Below the pieces are notes generated by a model. It did no database searches. It was not told the origin of the DNA and was given only the letters and a program-made list of their open reading frames with translations. A program made the translations under genes and the position numbers. This document shows, one piece after another, positions 1-5,958 of a DNA stretch of 5,958 nt; position 1 is the first letter of the stretch; each line of letters begins with the position of its first letter. The stretch is from the NCBI GenBank assembly GCA_964470035.1, contig CAYYBR010000257.1, forward strand, positions 1 through 5,958, read 5' to 3'. The stretch is from JAJRXG01 sp964470035 (GTDB lineage Bacteria; Bacteroidota; Bacteroidia; Chitinophagales; Saprospiraceae).

Positions 1-3000
1 AGCCAAAAGCGTCGATATCTTCTTTAGCAATTAACTCATATATAAGTTGGCCATTTTGAATTTTAGATCTTGAAGACACTTCAAACTGATTTGTACTTCT
101 TGAAGACGCAAATCCACTATTAGCAATAGCATTGCCATTGATATCACCCATTTTTATGGCGATCAGATCTTGTGTCATTGATTGATTAATCTGACCTAAA
201 AACGCACCCTCTTGCAGTGGCCATGGATTAAGTGGGTCACTAAAACTAAGTCCCTCAGATATAAACTTCCAGCTTTCCGTATCTGGGAGCTCATCTATCT
301 GACCTAATATCAGTCTTCTTAGTACTACCAAGTCAACTGCTGAGACAGCTCCATTAACATTTACATCAGCTGCTATCAACTTATAAGGACTATCCAGTGG
401 TTGTAACCCTAGGATATGTCGCTGGACTAATACGATATCTAATGTTGAAACACCATTGATATGATCGTCGTTCTTATGAGCTACTATCCCATATGTCTCT
501 GTACTTGCCAAATCATCAAAGGCATACTGCCCATCTATCTCGGTCATTTCAAATCCGATCGCATCATCTGCAGCATTCAATATTACTTCTGCACTTTCTA
601 CGGCGATCTCATCTATAGTATGGATATTACCTTCTAATGAGAAAGCACTTACTCCATTTGCACAATCCGCATCTACTCCTCTGACATCAACTGATGCTAT
701 ACATACATCTTGATTTCCAAAAAAGTCTGTTACCCAAAGCTCTACCTCATTCACTCCTACATCACTGCATGTAAATGTTAGCTCCGGACTCGGTGTTGCA
801 TTTGAACCTTGTCTTCTGATTGCAAAAGTAATTTGATCTCTACAGTTATCTGAAGAGCCGTTATCTAATTGTGCCGCAGTTACAACTACGCTCCCTACAG
901 TGCCTAGCTCGACAATTGCAAAACCACAATGAGCATCTGGCGCTATGTCGTCGTCTACAGTAAATAACTGTCTTTCTCTAGATGTATTTCCACACTCATC
1001 GGTAGCCGTCCATGTAACTACATAGTTGCCAGCATCTATTCTTCTTTCTAATATTCTTCCAGGTCTCTCGGATAACAAAGAAATTTCTTGTCCACCCATA
1101 ATTAAGTCCAACTGGTGTGTCCAACTTATGTTAGATGCGAGCGAGCAATCATCAGTCGCCACTCCTTCTATAAGAAGATGGGCTCTACAACTATCTGGCT
1201 TTGGCTCCAAAGTTAGATTCCCTCCAGATACATCGATTACTGGTCCAGAACTATTCACTACATCTATAATCTGGTCAAATGTAAATCTTGCGTCTGGATT
1301 AGCAGGAAATCTACACCAATCGACCACCGTCCATGTTCTTATAATTCTTCTACATACACCAGGTACATTTTCTACTGTTCTATCAAATGGTTCTGATGCA
1401 AAAACATTATTACAACCAGGTACAACTTCGATAAGAGCATCTAATTCTTCTTGAGTAGGTGGCGCATCATCACAAGTATCCACTACTCTATCAGCTGGAA
1501 AATTGACGTTGGCAGCGGTGAATATGTTTGTATTTGTAAAAATGATTCTTTGAGTGCAGATTACATTATCCTCACCCGTGAAATCTAAAAACCACTCTAT
1601 GTCTATATAACCATCTCCGCAGTCATCGATCGTCCTTCCAACTTCTCTTATCGATGGAGTTAGTGCATTCTGAATACAAGGATTAGGACTTGTGATAGTC
1701 GGAGCTGTAAGAGTCGTGATGTCAAATGATTCAAAACTTGTACAGTCTTGAGGCCCAACATTTGGAGGACAAACTACTGATGGCCCATCTCCACTAAACT
1801 GTACGACAGCCTCTGTTCTACAAATAGCAGTAAGTCCAGTTTCATCCGTTACCTGAAGTTCTACCATAACGGCCTGTCCTATATCTTCACAACAGAATTT
1901 TACAAAATCAGCAAAATCCTGAGGAGTTTCGCAGCTCGTTGTTGCTCTATCAACTCTTCTAACTTGATATGAAACTATAGACGTACAAGCATCATAACTT
2001 CCATCGTCAAATGATCTAGCAAACACTTTTCCTAGAAAACTTTCATTTAGTGTCACTACAGTTCTAGAGTCACAAACAGGGATAGGCTCCTTTCCGTCCT
2101 CTACAGTTACTTCAAATTCTTCTTCATCTGTATTTCCACACTCATCCATAACGGTATACCGAACAGTAGAGACTCCCAAAGGAAACCTTGTAACTACCAC
2201 ACCTTGCGAGGTGTCCCGTGCTGCGCCAAACTGAGTAAATAATGTCTCACCAGGTTCTCTTATATCTATCGTATACGTCCACGAATGACACTCGTCCTCG
2301 TCAACTACAGGTACTGGCAATTCTACTTCAACAGAACATATTTCTTTTTCAGTATCAAAAGGTCCAAGATCTGAAATTCCACTCAAGTTTATTTCTTCAT
2401 CTACCACCTTTATAACTTGATTAAAGATTTGGAGATTTCCAGAATCACACCAATCTATCACCGTCCATCTTCTAACTAACTTAAATGTAGTACCGCAAGT
2501 TGGAAACATCAAGTCAGATGTCGTCAATTTGAAATTGCAAAGTCCTCTTTCTACAAATGCACTATCTATAAAATCAACTATAGACTCCCCGTCTATATTT
2601 GGCATAGAATTATTACCAGGAGATTCGCTATCTATAGATTCTAGATAATCAATAGATGGAAATGGGTCATTGCAATCTATAGCCATATCATCTCCAAAGT
2701 TCTTTGGAGCATCTATTGAATCAAGAGGTATCCTTTCGTAGTAAATTGTATCCTCACACGAAGTTACATTACTCACATTGTCAAGGACGTTATAACCGAC
2801 GACTCTTCTAGCCGCGAACTCATCCGTACAGAGCATTCGCGTTAGTTCATTTCTTGTTATATTGATTGTTACATCTTCGTTTCCGCAGTTATCTATAAGG
2901 TCTCTTTCAATTGCATTTTCTAAAAACTCTATAGCCGACATATCATCTGCGAAAGGGTCTTCACCAAAACAAGGAATAGTATCAGAACCAAGACAAATAA

Positions 3001-3376
3001 TATCTGGTGGCAACTTATCTTCGATATTCACAACACTCCAGCAACTGTTAGGATTCTCAACATTCGCTTCAAATACTCTAACAGATAGAAACCTACCTAC
3101 GAATTGAGGACCGATATCTGCTCTGGTCTCATCTAAATTGATAACACTGCCATCTTCATCCATCAACTCAATGCCATACACACAAGCTGCTGAAGGGTCA
3201 AAGCCCTTTAAAACCATACTAGGTGTAATAGTAGCTTGACAAAGATTATTGACAGATACATTAAGTGTATCTACACAATTAAAACTACACTGTGATTTTA
3301 ACTCTAGATGAGTTCCAAAGCACGTAAGCAATAACACACTCACTAGAACTTTTTGGAATCGTACGAATCTTTTCAT
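1..3376 (-). CDS. Giant secreted Cys-rich HYR/Ig-like protein with dockerin-like domain (3' end outside window)
   Basis: I translated this frame by hand from ATG (3374-3376) to the window edge: 1125 codons with no stop, so the C-terminus lies outside. Residues 1-29 look like a signal peptide (MKRFVRFQK, then hydrophobic VLVSVLLLTCF, then LKSQ before C30); no lipobox is visible. Residues 30-125 form a Cys-rich domain ending EDKLPPD. Residues 128-525 and 536-905 are two colinear Ig/HYR-like units, each with WTVxDWC and DECGNT signatures. Residues 906-968 resemble a Cna-B-like fold, and 969-1025 a dockerin-like pair of calcium loops. Residues 1026-1085 end in GDINGNA, after which a further domain begins. 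Such proteins in Saprospiraceae usually end in a cohesin-like and/or T9SS sorting domain, expected just beyond the window (inference). A role in adhesion, matrix or surface structure is plausible; no catalytic motif was seen. The A-rich leader before the ATG has no Shine-Dalgarno, as is common in Bacteroidota. Confidence 0.9.
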   Translation of the reverse strand, partial: MKRFVRFQKVLVSVLLLTCFGTHLELKSQCSFNCVDTLNVSVNNLCQATITPSMVLKGFDPSAACVYGIELMDEDGSVINLDETRADIGPQFVGRFLSVRVFEANVENPNSCWSVVNIEDKLPPDIICLGSDTIPCFGEDPFADDMSAIEFLENAIERDLIDNCGNEDVTINITRNELTRMLCTDEFAARRVVGYNVLDNVSNVTSCEDTIYYERIPLDSIDAPKNFGDDMAIDCNDPFPSIDYLESIDSESPGNNSMPNIDGESIVDFIDSAFVERGLCNFKLTTSDLMFPTCGTTFKLVRRWTVIDWCDSGNLQIFNQVIKVVDEEINLSGISDLGPFDTEKEICSVEVELPVPVVDEDECHSWTYTIDIREPGETLFTQFGAARDTSQGVVVTRFPLGVSTVRYTVMDECGNTDEEEFEVTVEDGKEPIPVCDSRTVVTLNESFLGKVFARSFDDGSYDACTSIVSYQVRRVDRATTSCETPQDFADFVKFCCEDIGQAVMVELQVTDETGLTAICRTEAVVQFSGDGPSVVCPPNVGPQDCTSFESFDITTLTAPTITSPNPCIQNALTPSIREVGRTIDDCGDGYIDIEWFLDFTGEDNVICTQRIIFTNTNIFTAANVNFPADRVVDTCDDAPPTQEELDALIEVVPGCNNVFASEPFDRTVENVPGVCRRIIRTWTVVDWCRFPANPDARFTFDQIIDVVNSSGPVIDVSGGNLTLEPKPDSCRAHLLIEGVATDDCSLASNISWTHQLDLIMGGQEISLLSERPGRILERRIDAGNYVVTWTATDECGNTSRERQLFTVDDDIAPDAHCGFAIVELGTVGSVVVTAAQLDNGSSDNCRDQITFAIRRQGSNATPSPELTFTCSDVGVNEVELWVTDFFGNQDVCIASVDVRGVDADCANGVSAFSLEGNIHTIDEIAVESAEVILNAADDAIGFEMTEIDGQYAFDDLASTETYGIVAHKNDDHINGVSTLDIVLVQRHILGLQPLDSPYKLIAADVNVNGAVSAVDLVVLRRLILGQIDELPDTESWKFISEGLSFSDPLNPWPLQEGAFLGQINQSMTQDLIAIKMGDINGNAIANSGFASSRSTNQFEVSSRSKIQNGQLIYELIAKEDIDAFG
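302..472 (-). other. Dockerin-like domain with two calcium-loop motifs
   Basis: Residues 969-1025 of the giant protein. The first half reads NDDHINGVSTLD followed by IVLVQRHILG; the second reads DVNVNGAVSAVD followed by LVVLRRLILG. The second loop has the 12-residue EF-hand-like spacing with D1004, N1006, N1008, S1012 and D1015. The first loop fits the spacing less well. Each loop is followed by an amphipathic helix ending in ILG, the usual dockerin duplication. In Saprospiraceae this module is frequent in secreted T9SS cargo and is not evidence of a cellulosome. Confidence 0.75.
662..1771 (-). repeat. Internal protein repeat unit 2 of the giant protein
   Basis: Residues 536-905 repeat the anchors of unit 1 in the same order: C536 (SVVC), C607 (ICTQRII), C635 (VVDTC), R680-C688 (RTWTVVDWC), D793-T798 (DECGNT), C845 (GSSDNC), an IRR stretch, and C892 (VTDFFGNQDVC). 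The offset from unit 1 falls gradually from about 408 to 373 residues, as expected for an old duplication with small indels. Apart from the anchors the sequence has diverged strongly. Confidence 0.65.
983..1000 (-). repeat. 18-bp exact repeat encoding DECGNT, copy 2
   Basis: Second identical copy of the sequence at 2129-2146, encoding residues 793-798 of the giant protein. The flanking bases differ on both sides. Confidence 0.8.
1802..2995 (-). repeat. Internal protein repeat unit 1 of the giant protein
   Basis: Residues 128-525 form the first of two colinear units. Anchors in order: C128 after PPDII, C207 (CEDTIYY), C235 (AIDC), R302-C310 (RRWTVIDWC), D411-T416 (DECGNT), C464 (GSYDAC), a VRR stretch, and C519 (VTDETGLTAIC). 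The WTVxDWC to DECGNT part resembles HYR/Ig-like modules common in Bacteroidota surface proteins. Boundaries are approximate because I aligned by eye. Confidence 0.65.
2129..2146 (-). repeat. 18-bp exact repeat encoding DECGNT, copy 1
   Basis: TGTATTTCCACACTCATC (plus strand) occurs here and again, identically, at 983-1000. On the minus strand it encodes DECGNT, the signature near the end of the HYR-like module. Identity at DNA level within otherwise diverged units suggests strong codon constraint, a chance match or past recombination. Confidence 0.8.
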
Positions 3377-3462
3377 TGTTGTTTTCTTTTGGTCCTTAAC
3401 TTCCTATGTGGGGGCTGGGAATAAAGTCTATTTAGCTCGTAATATTTTCTAATTCGGACCGA
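3377..3462 (-). other. Short intergenic gap without a recognisable promoter
   Basis: These 86 bases separate the regulator stop codon from the giant-protein start. I searched the minus strand for TAnnTTTG with an upstream TTG and found no match; the nearest is a TAGACTTT string, which has the wrong spacing. No stem followed by a T-run is evident either. The last 20 bases before the ATG are A-rich. Transcriptional read-through from the regulator is therefore possible but not shown. Confidence 0.45.
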
Positions 3463-3480
3463 TCATACCAATTGGTGATC
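3461..3480. repeat. Palindrome at the end of the response-regulator gene
   Basis: ACCAATTGGT (3467-3476) is a perfect 10-bp palindrome, flanked by GATC on both sides with a 2-base interruption on the left. It covers the last codons and the stop of the regulator, about 90-100 bp upstream of the giant-protein start. It could be a protein-binding site or a chance palindrome within coding sequence. Confidence 0.25.
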
Positions 3481-4125
3481 GATAGCGAACTTTATAAGAT
3501 TTACGGTATTTCTTACACCTAACTTCCTCATGATGTTTTTACGATGTACTCCGACCGTCTGGTCGCTTATATAGAGCTGAGAAGCTATTTCCTTATTATT
3601 AAGAGCTTTTGTGATCAGCTCTAATACTTCTTGCTCACGCTTCGTAAGTTTTTTTCTTAGTAAAAATCTATCTTCAAAAGGTTGTGCGGATGAAGAACTA
3701 GTACCATTTTTTCTTGGAGTTATCTCAAGGCCAGTAGCAAGAAAAGTATTACCTGACATGATTTCTTTAGCGCACTCAGCTACTTCAGCATGATCATTAT
3801 ACTTACTATAGTAACCATCAGCACCTTTTTGGAAAGCTTCTTTTACGAATTTGTGATCCGTGTAACCTGAAAGGACACAAATACGCAAGTCTGGATACTC
3901 ATTTTTGATGGTAGGTATAAGTGAAAGACCATCTTCATCATAGAAGTTAAGCTCCATGAAAAGTAAATCCGCTGCGGTGCTGTACAGCACTTCCTTTAGT
4001 GCACTTGCTGAACCTGCCGTGGCTACCACTTCCATCTGTGGAGACGCGGTCTCCGCAAGTACGCGTTGGAATCCCTCAATGAATAAGAGATGTGCGTCTG
4101 CTAATATGGTCTTAATTCTATTCAT
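3463..4125 (-). CDS. NarL/LuxR-type response regulator with atypical receiver (Glu at the phosphorylation site)
   Basis: A 220-residue two-domain regulator. Residues 4-125 are a CheY-like receiver and 160-220 a LuxR-type helix-turn-helix (LTKREQEVLELI, NKEIASQLYISDQTVGVH, NIMRKLGV), joined by a Ser-rich linker (141-150). Two receiver residues are unusual. The family's phosphoacceptor Asp is E58 (DLLFMELN; codon GAG at 3952-3954), and the usual Asp pair near the N-terminus is D10-A11 (codon GCA at 4093-4095). The switch Ser (S86) and conserved Lys (K108) remain. Normal phosphorylation by a histidine kinase is therefore unlikely; Glu can mimic the phosphorylated state, so the protein may be constitutively active or controlled another way (inference). 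No histidine kinase gene is in the window. The ATG at 4125 gives a normal receiver start; no Shine-Dalgarno is visible. A promoter lies just upstream. Target genes are unknown; the downstream giant-protein gene is a natural candidate. Confidence 0.93.
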   Translation of the reverse strand: MNRIKTILADAHLLFIEGFQRVLAETASPQMEVVATAGSASALKEVLYSTAADLLFMELNFYDEDGLSLIPTIKNEYPDLRICVLSGYTDHKFVKEAFQKGADGYYSKYNDHAEVAECAKEIMSGNTFLATGLEITPRKNGTSSSSAQPFEDRFLLRKKLTKREQEVLELITKALNNKEIASQLYISDQTVGVHRKNIMRKLGVRNTVNLIKFAIDHQLV

Positions 4126-4140
4126 ATCAATTGGCCTGTG

Positions 4141-4155
4141 TTTAATCTGATCAAA
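4141..4155. promoter_or_regulatory. Imperfect palindrome over the likely transcription start of the regulator gene
   Basis: TTTAATCTGATCAAA is a 15-bp dyad with one mismatched pair around a central T. It overlaps the downstream half of the -7 box and the predicted transcription start. A site here would suit repression or autoregulation by a dimeric DNA-binding protein such as the LuxR-type regulator itself. Only the symmetry is observed; the role is inferred. Confidence 0.3.
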
Positions 4156-4179
4156 CCTAAATTCATATCAAAAGGACAA
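4152..4179 (-). promoter_or_regulatory. Bacteroidota-type promoter for the response regulator
   Basis: Read on the minus strand, TAGGTTTG (4152-4159) matches the Bacteroidota -7 consensus TAnnTTTG. A TTG within TTTTG (4177-4179) lies 17 bp upstream, inside the 17-23 bp spacing known for the -33 element in Flavobacterium. Transcription would begin near 4145-4148, leaving a leader of roughly 20 bases before the ATG at 4125. Confidence 0.6.
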
Positions 4180-4247
4180 AATGAGTGCCAAAGTCTCTAA
4201 ATAATAATTTAGAACTCACATACCAGAAATATATAATCGTAAGTCGC

Positions 4248-4267
4248 TGATAACGTGTTCGTTATCA
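4248..4267. other. Perfect 8-bp inverted repeat with 4-base loop
   Basis: TGATAACG and CGTTATCA flank the loop TGTT. On the minus strand no T-run follows the stem, so it is not a canonical intrinsic terminator for the peroxidase gene. It abuts TAATTTTG (4266-4273, minus strand), which matches a -7 box but has no TTG at a suitable distance upstream. It could be an operator, an RNA stem at the end of the peroxidase transcript, or a coincidence. Confidence 0.4.
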
Positions 4268-4281
4268 AAATTATCTTATTG

Positions 4282-4313
4282 AAAAGAAAATAGTCAGTTC
4301 TTTATAGAACCTG
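4282..4313 (-). terminator. Probable intrinsic terminator of the peroxidase gene
   Basis: On the minus strand a stem CAGGTTCT / AGAACTG (7 pairs with one bulged C, loop ATAA) starts 15 bases after the peroxidase stop and is followed by ACTATTTTCTTTT. The stem is short and AT-rich, and the T-tract is interrupted by a C and begins three bases after the stem, so the efficiency is uncertain. Its position fits well. Confidence 0.5.
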
Positions 4314-4327
4314 CTTACTAGCGGTAA

Positions 4328-5958
4328 TTAAGGTCGAAATAAACGCAAGGCGCTCTGTTGGTCTCCTCTGGTCAATATGACATGATATACACCACTTTGA
4401 CCAAGATCTTGTACGTCAAGGTCGATGATATTATCACCTTCTCCTAGAGTGATAGATGTCTTTGAGAGGAGCTTTCCTTGAGCATCGAACATAGATAGCT
4501 CGATATCAGAATTTTGTTCTGCATATACCTTAACAAATGCGTTATCAAGGCTGGGATTAGGGTAAATTACGGCATTGAGGTCTATTTGCTCGATGTCAGG
4601 ACCATCTATGAGATCTTGAGGGTCGACAGCAGTAAATACATTGTCCTGCATGACGTCTATCCCTGTATTTCGCATAATCAAATCCCGAAATGACGTATTG
4701 GTTATCTCTAGTTTTTCTTCGTCTGAGAATGCCTCATCATTCAGATAGAAGAACCTATCACCGTCTCTTAGGCGCTGGAACTGATCTTCCATGATGGCCA
4801 TAATTGTATTACCAAACATTGCTTCCGGCATATGATCTTCGGCTAACATACCGACCCATGCATCTATCTGATCTACAGATCCATACAAGTCCTGAAGAAC
4901 AGCGATGTCCTCTGCGTTAGATGTGAGTTCTGATAGAGACTGAAGTCGCGGGAGACCTATATCTTCTCTGATGGAGTTATAATCACCTAGTCCTCTTTCT
5001 CTACCTCTATTGATATTGATAGCTGCAAGATCTAAACCTCCTTGTCCAGGAAGGCCGAATAAAAAGTTTCTCACGTCATCGATGACTTTACAATCTAACT
5101 CTTGCTGAACCTGCGCAGCCATGCCACGTATATAGGGATCGATACCTCCTGCTAGAGGTATAACAATTGGGTTAAAAAAAGCGTCCCTGAGAGTTATATC
5201 TCCAGATGCTAAGACCGCGCCTTCCTCATCCAGACGCATGATATTACTATTAATAAGTGTATGGCCCATCCTAAAGGCGGCTGCAGAAAACACATTAGAT
5301 ATCTGAGCATTCACTTCCTCGCGATATCCTGCATAAGGTGCTAGATTAACGCCCATAGCAGGAAGCCATTCATTATACACTATCGATTGTAGATAAGCAC
5401 CTACTCTTCTTCTTGCGTCCTGATAGATCTCTTCATCATCAAAATCCGGATGCTCAGCAGCTATCTCTGTGGCAAGTCTATTATGTTCTCTTACAAATAA
5501 GGTGTGTATCGTCGCTAATAGTGGATTCTCGTTAGCTCTAACGTCACCAGCAATAAAATGCTTTGGACCTACACCAACCGCATCATCCATAAAAGGAGCA
5601 TCACTATCAGTAGGATCATTAAACTCTCCTGTCAGCGTATTCCACGGAAGTAGATTACCCTCAGAGACTTTCAGCTTGCCGTCGATGAATGATCTTAGCC
5701 AATGTTCTCGTGATTCTGTAGAACCATAAACCGTTGAAGCATCTATATATGCTGTAAGGTCATTACGATATGTTCGGACATTATCGCTCGAAGTACCAGA
5801 TCCATCAAAAGCTACAGATCTAAACATAAAGATGGGAACTCCACCAGGTATAAAAACCTCATCATCTGCTGGGATTGATATGGAAAGGGGTTCTTCGTGG
5901 TTATTTTCAACTAGTATTATCTCATGATCGATAAACTGCCCAAATACCCATACATAGT
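4328..5958 (-). CDS. Secreted animal-type heme peroxidase with T9SS sorting domain (5' end outside window)
   Basis: A peroxidase-cyclooxygenase superfamily enzyme that would oxidise substrates or halides with H2O2 outside the cell. The frame is open to the window edge: 43 further codons precede the Met at 5827, which is internal. Visible residues (542, counted from the edge) show the distal motif GQFIDHEI (Q7, D10 for a heme ester, H11 distal His), a calcium loop LTAYIDAS (T68, Y70, D72, S74), AGDVRANE with catalytic R140 and heme-ester E143, HTLFVREHNRLA, proximal H232 in FRMGHTLI, and N314 in LDLAAININRGR, which in MPO hydrogen-bonds the proximal His. The position of the MPO sulfonium Met243 is Asn, so no MPO-type third heme link is expected. 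The calcium-ligand Asp after the distal His is Glu (E12). Only one Cys is visible, unlike the disulfide-rich mammalian enzymes. The C-terminus is a T9SS domain. The signal peptide and N-terminal part are missing. Confidence 0.95.
   Translation of the reverse strand, partial: YVWVFGQFIDHEIILVENNHEEPLSISIPADDEVFIPGGVPIFMFRSVAFDGSGTSSDNVRTYRNDLTAYIDASTVYGSTESREHWLRSFIDGKLKVSEGNLLPWNTLTGEFNDPTDSDAPFMDDAVGVGPKHFIAGDVRANENPLLATIHTLFVREHNRLATEIAAEHPDFDDEEIYQDARRRVGAYLQSIVYNEWLPAMGVNLAPYAGYREEVNAQISNVFSAAAFRMGHTLINSNIMRLDEEGAVLASGDITLRDAFFNPIVIPLAGGIDPYIRGMAAQVQQELDCKVIDDVRNFLFGLPGQGGLDLAAININRGRERGLGDYNSIREDIGLPRLQSLSELTSNAEDIAVLQDLYGSVDQIDAWVGMLAEDHMPEAMFGNTIMAIMEDQFQRLRDGDRFFYLNDEAFSDEEKLEITNTSFRDLIMRNTGIDVMQDNVFTAVDPQDLIDGPDIEQIDLNAVIYPNPSLDNAFVKVYAEQNSDIELSMFDAQGKLLSKTSITLGEGDNIIDLDVQDLGQSGVYHVILTRGDQQSALRLFRP
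4331..4564 (-). other. T9SS type A C-terminal sorting domain of the peroxidase
   Basis: The last 78 residues start with YPNPS and contain the strand pattern of a type A sorting domain: AFVKVYAE, DIELSMFDAQGKLLS, a GEGDNIIDLDV stretch, SGVYHVIL and a final basic-hydrophobic strand (ALRLFRP). Such domains direct proteins through the outer membrane by T9SS and are removed on export, leaving the cargo released or attached to the surface. This fits an extracytoplasmic peroxidase. Confidence 0.9.

Noticed and set aside
1026..1454. Plus-strand open frame of 142 codons
   Set aside because: It lies wholly inside the giant-protein gene on the other strand, has Ser/Thr/Leu-rich shadow composition and no recognisable domain.
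2862..3107. Plus-strand open frame of 81 codons
   Set aside because: It is antisense to the giant-protein coding region, with no promoter or family resemblance.
1..3376. Possible frameshift or pseudogene in the giant protein, because no complete ORF is apparent
   Set aside because: Codon-by-codon translation shows one unbroken frame from 3376 to the edge; it only lacks its stop because the window ends.
1..3376. Cellulosome component because of the dockerin-like loops
   Set aside because: No glycoside hydrolase or cohesin scaffold is visible, and this dockerin variant is widespread in Saprospiraceae secreted proteins.
3391..3460. GGTCC/GGACC inverted repeat across the gap upstream of the giant gene
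   Set aside because: The arms are only 5-6 bp and about 60 bases apart, too weak to support a hairpin or operator.
3611..3793. Plus-strand open frame of 60 codons
   Set aside because: It is antisense to the response-regulator gene, whose protein is clearly the real product.
3956..4150. Plus-strand open frame of 64 codons with a hydrophobic end
   Set aside because: It is antisense to the receiver domain; the hydrophobic tail arises from the complementary strand and there is no start signal.
5469..5729. Plus-strand open frame of 86 codons
   Set aside because: It is antisense to the conserved heme-ester region of the peroxidase, so it is a shadow.

Overview
The window comes from a member of the Bacteroidota, most likely the Saprospiraceae/Lewinella group. 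Four things point there: a type IX secretion (T9SS) type A sorting domain on the peroxidase, a giant secreted Cys-rich HYR-like protein with the dockerin-like phrase KNDDHINGVSTLD...RHILG, a promoter of the Bacteroidota type (TTG, 17 bp, TAnnTTTG), and no obvious Shine-Dalgarno sequences. The taxonomic call is inference from protein style, not from a marker gene. All three genes lie on the minus strand, so the window reads from right to left.

Right part (4328-5958): the 3' portion of an animal-type (MPO/LPO superfamily) heme peroxidase gene. Its frame is open to the window edge. The visible 542 residues hold the distal Gln-Asp-His motif, the catalytic Arg and heme-ester Glu, the proximal His and its Asn partner, then a T9SS sorting domain. 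A probable intrinsic terminator follows the stop codon.

Middle (3463-4327): a 202-bp intergenic region holds the terminator, an 8-bp hairpin, and a Bacteroidota-type promoter with an imperfect palindrome over the likely transcription start. It is followed by a NarL/LuxR-type response regulator. The receiver domain is atypical: the phosphoacceptor Asp is Glu (E58) and one residue of the acidic pair is Ala (A11), while the LuxR DNA-binding domain looks intact.

Left part (1-3376): the first 1125 codons of a giant exported protein, with no stop before the window edge. It has a signal peptide, an N-terminal Cys-rich domain, two colinear copies of a 370-400-residue Ig/HYR-like unit, a Cna-B-like segment and a dockerin-like pair of calcium loops, and then the start of another domain. 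The 86-bp gap between it and the regulator shows no recognisable promoter, so the two may be co-transcribed.

Taken together this is a secretion and surface-protein locus: an exported oxidant-generating enzyme, a possibly phosphorylation-independent regulator, and a very large surface or secreted protein. No RNA gene, mobile element or CRISPR array was seen. The most unusual points are the degenerate receiver and the internal tandem duplication in the giant protein. Neither is proof of a new system.
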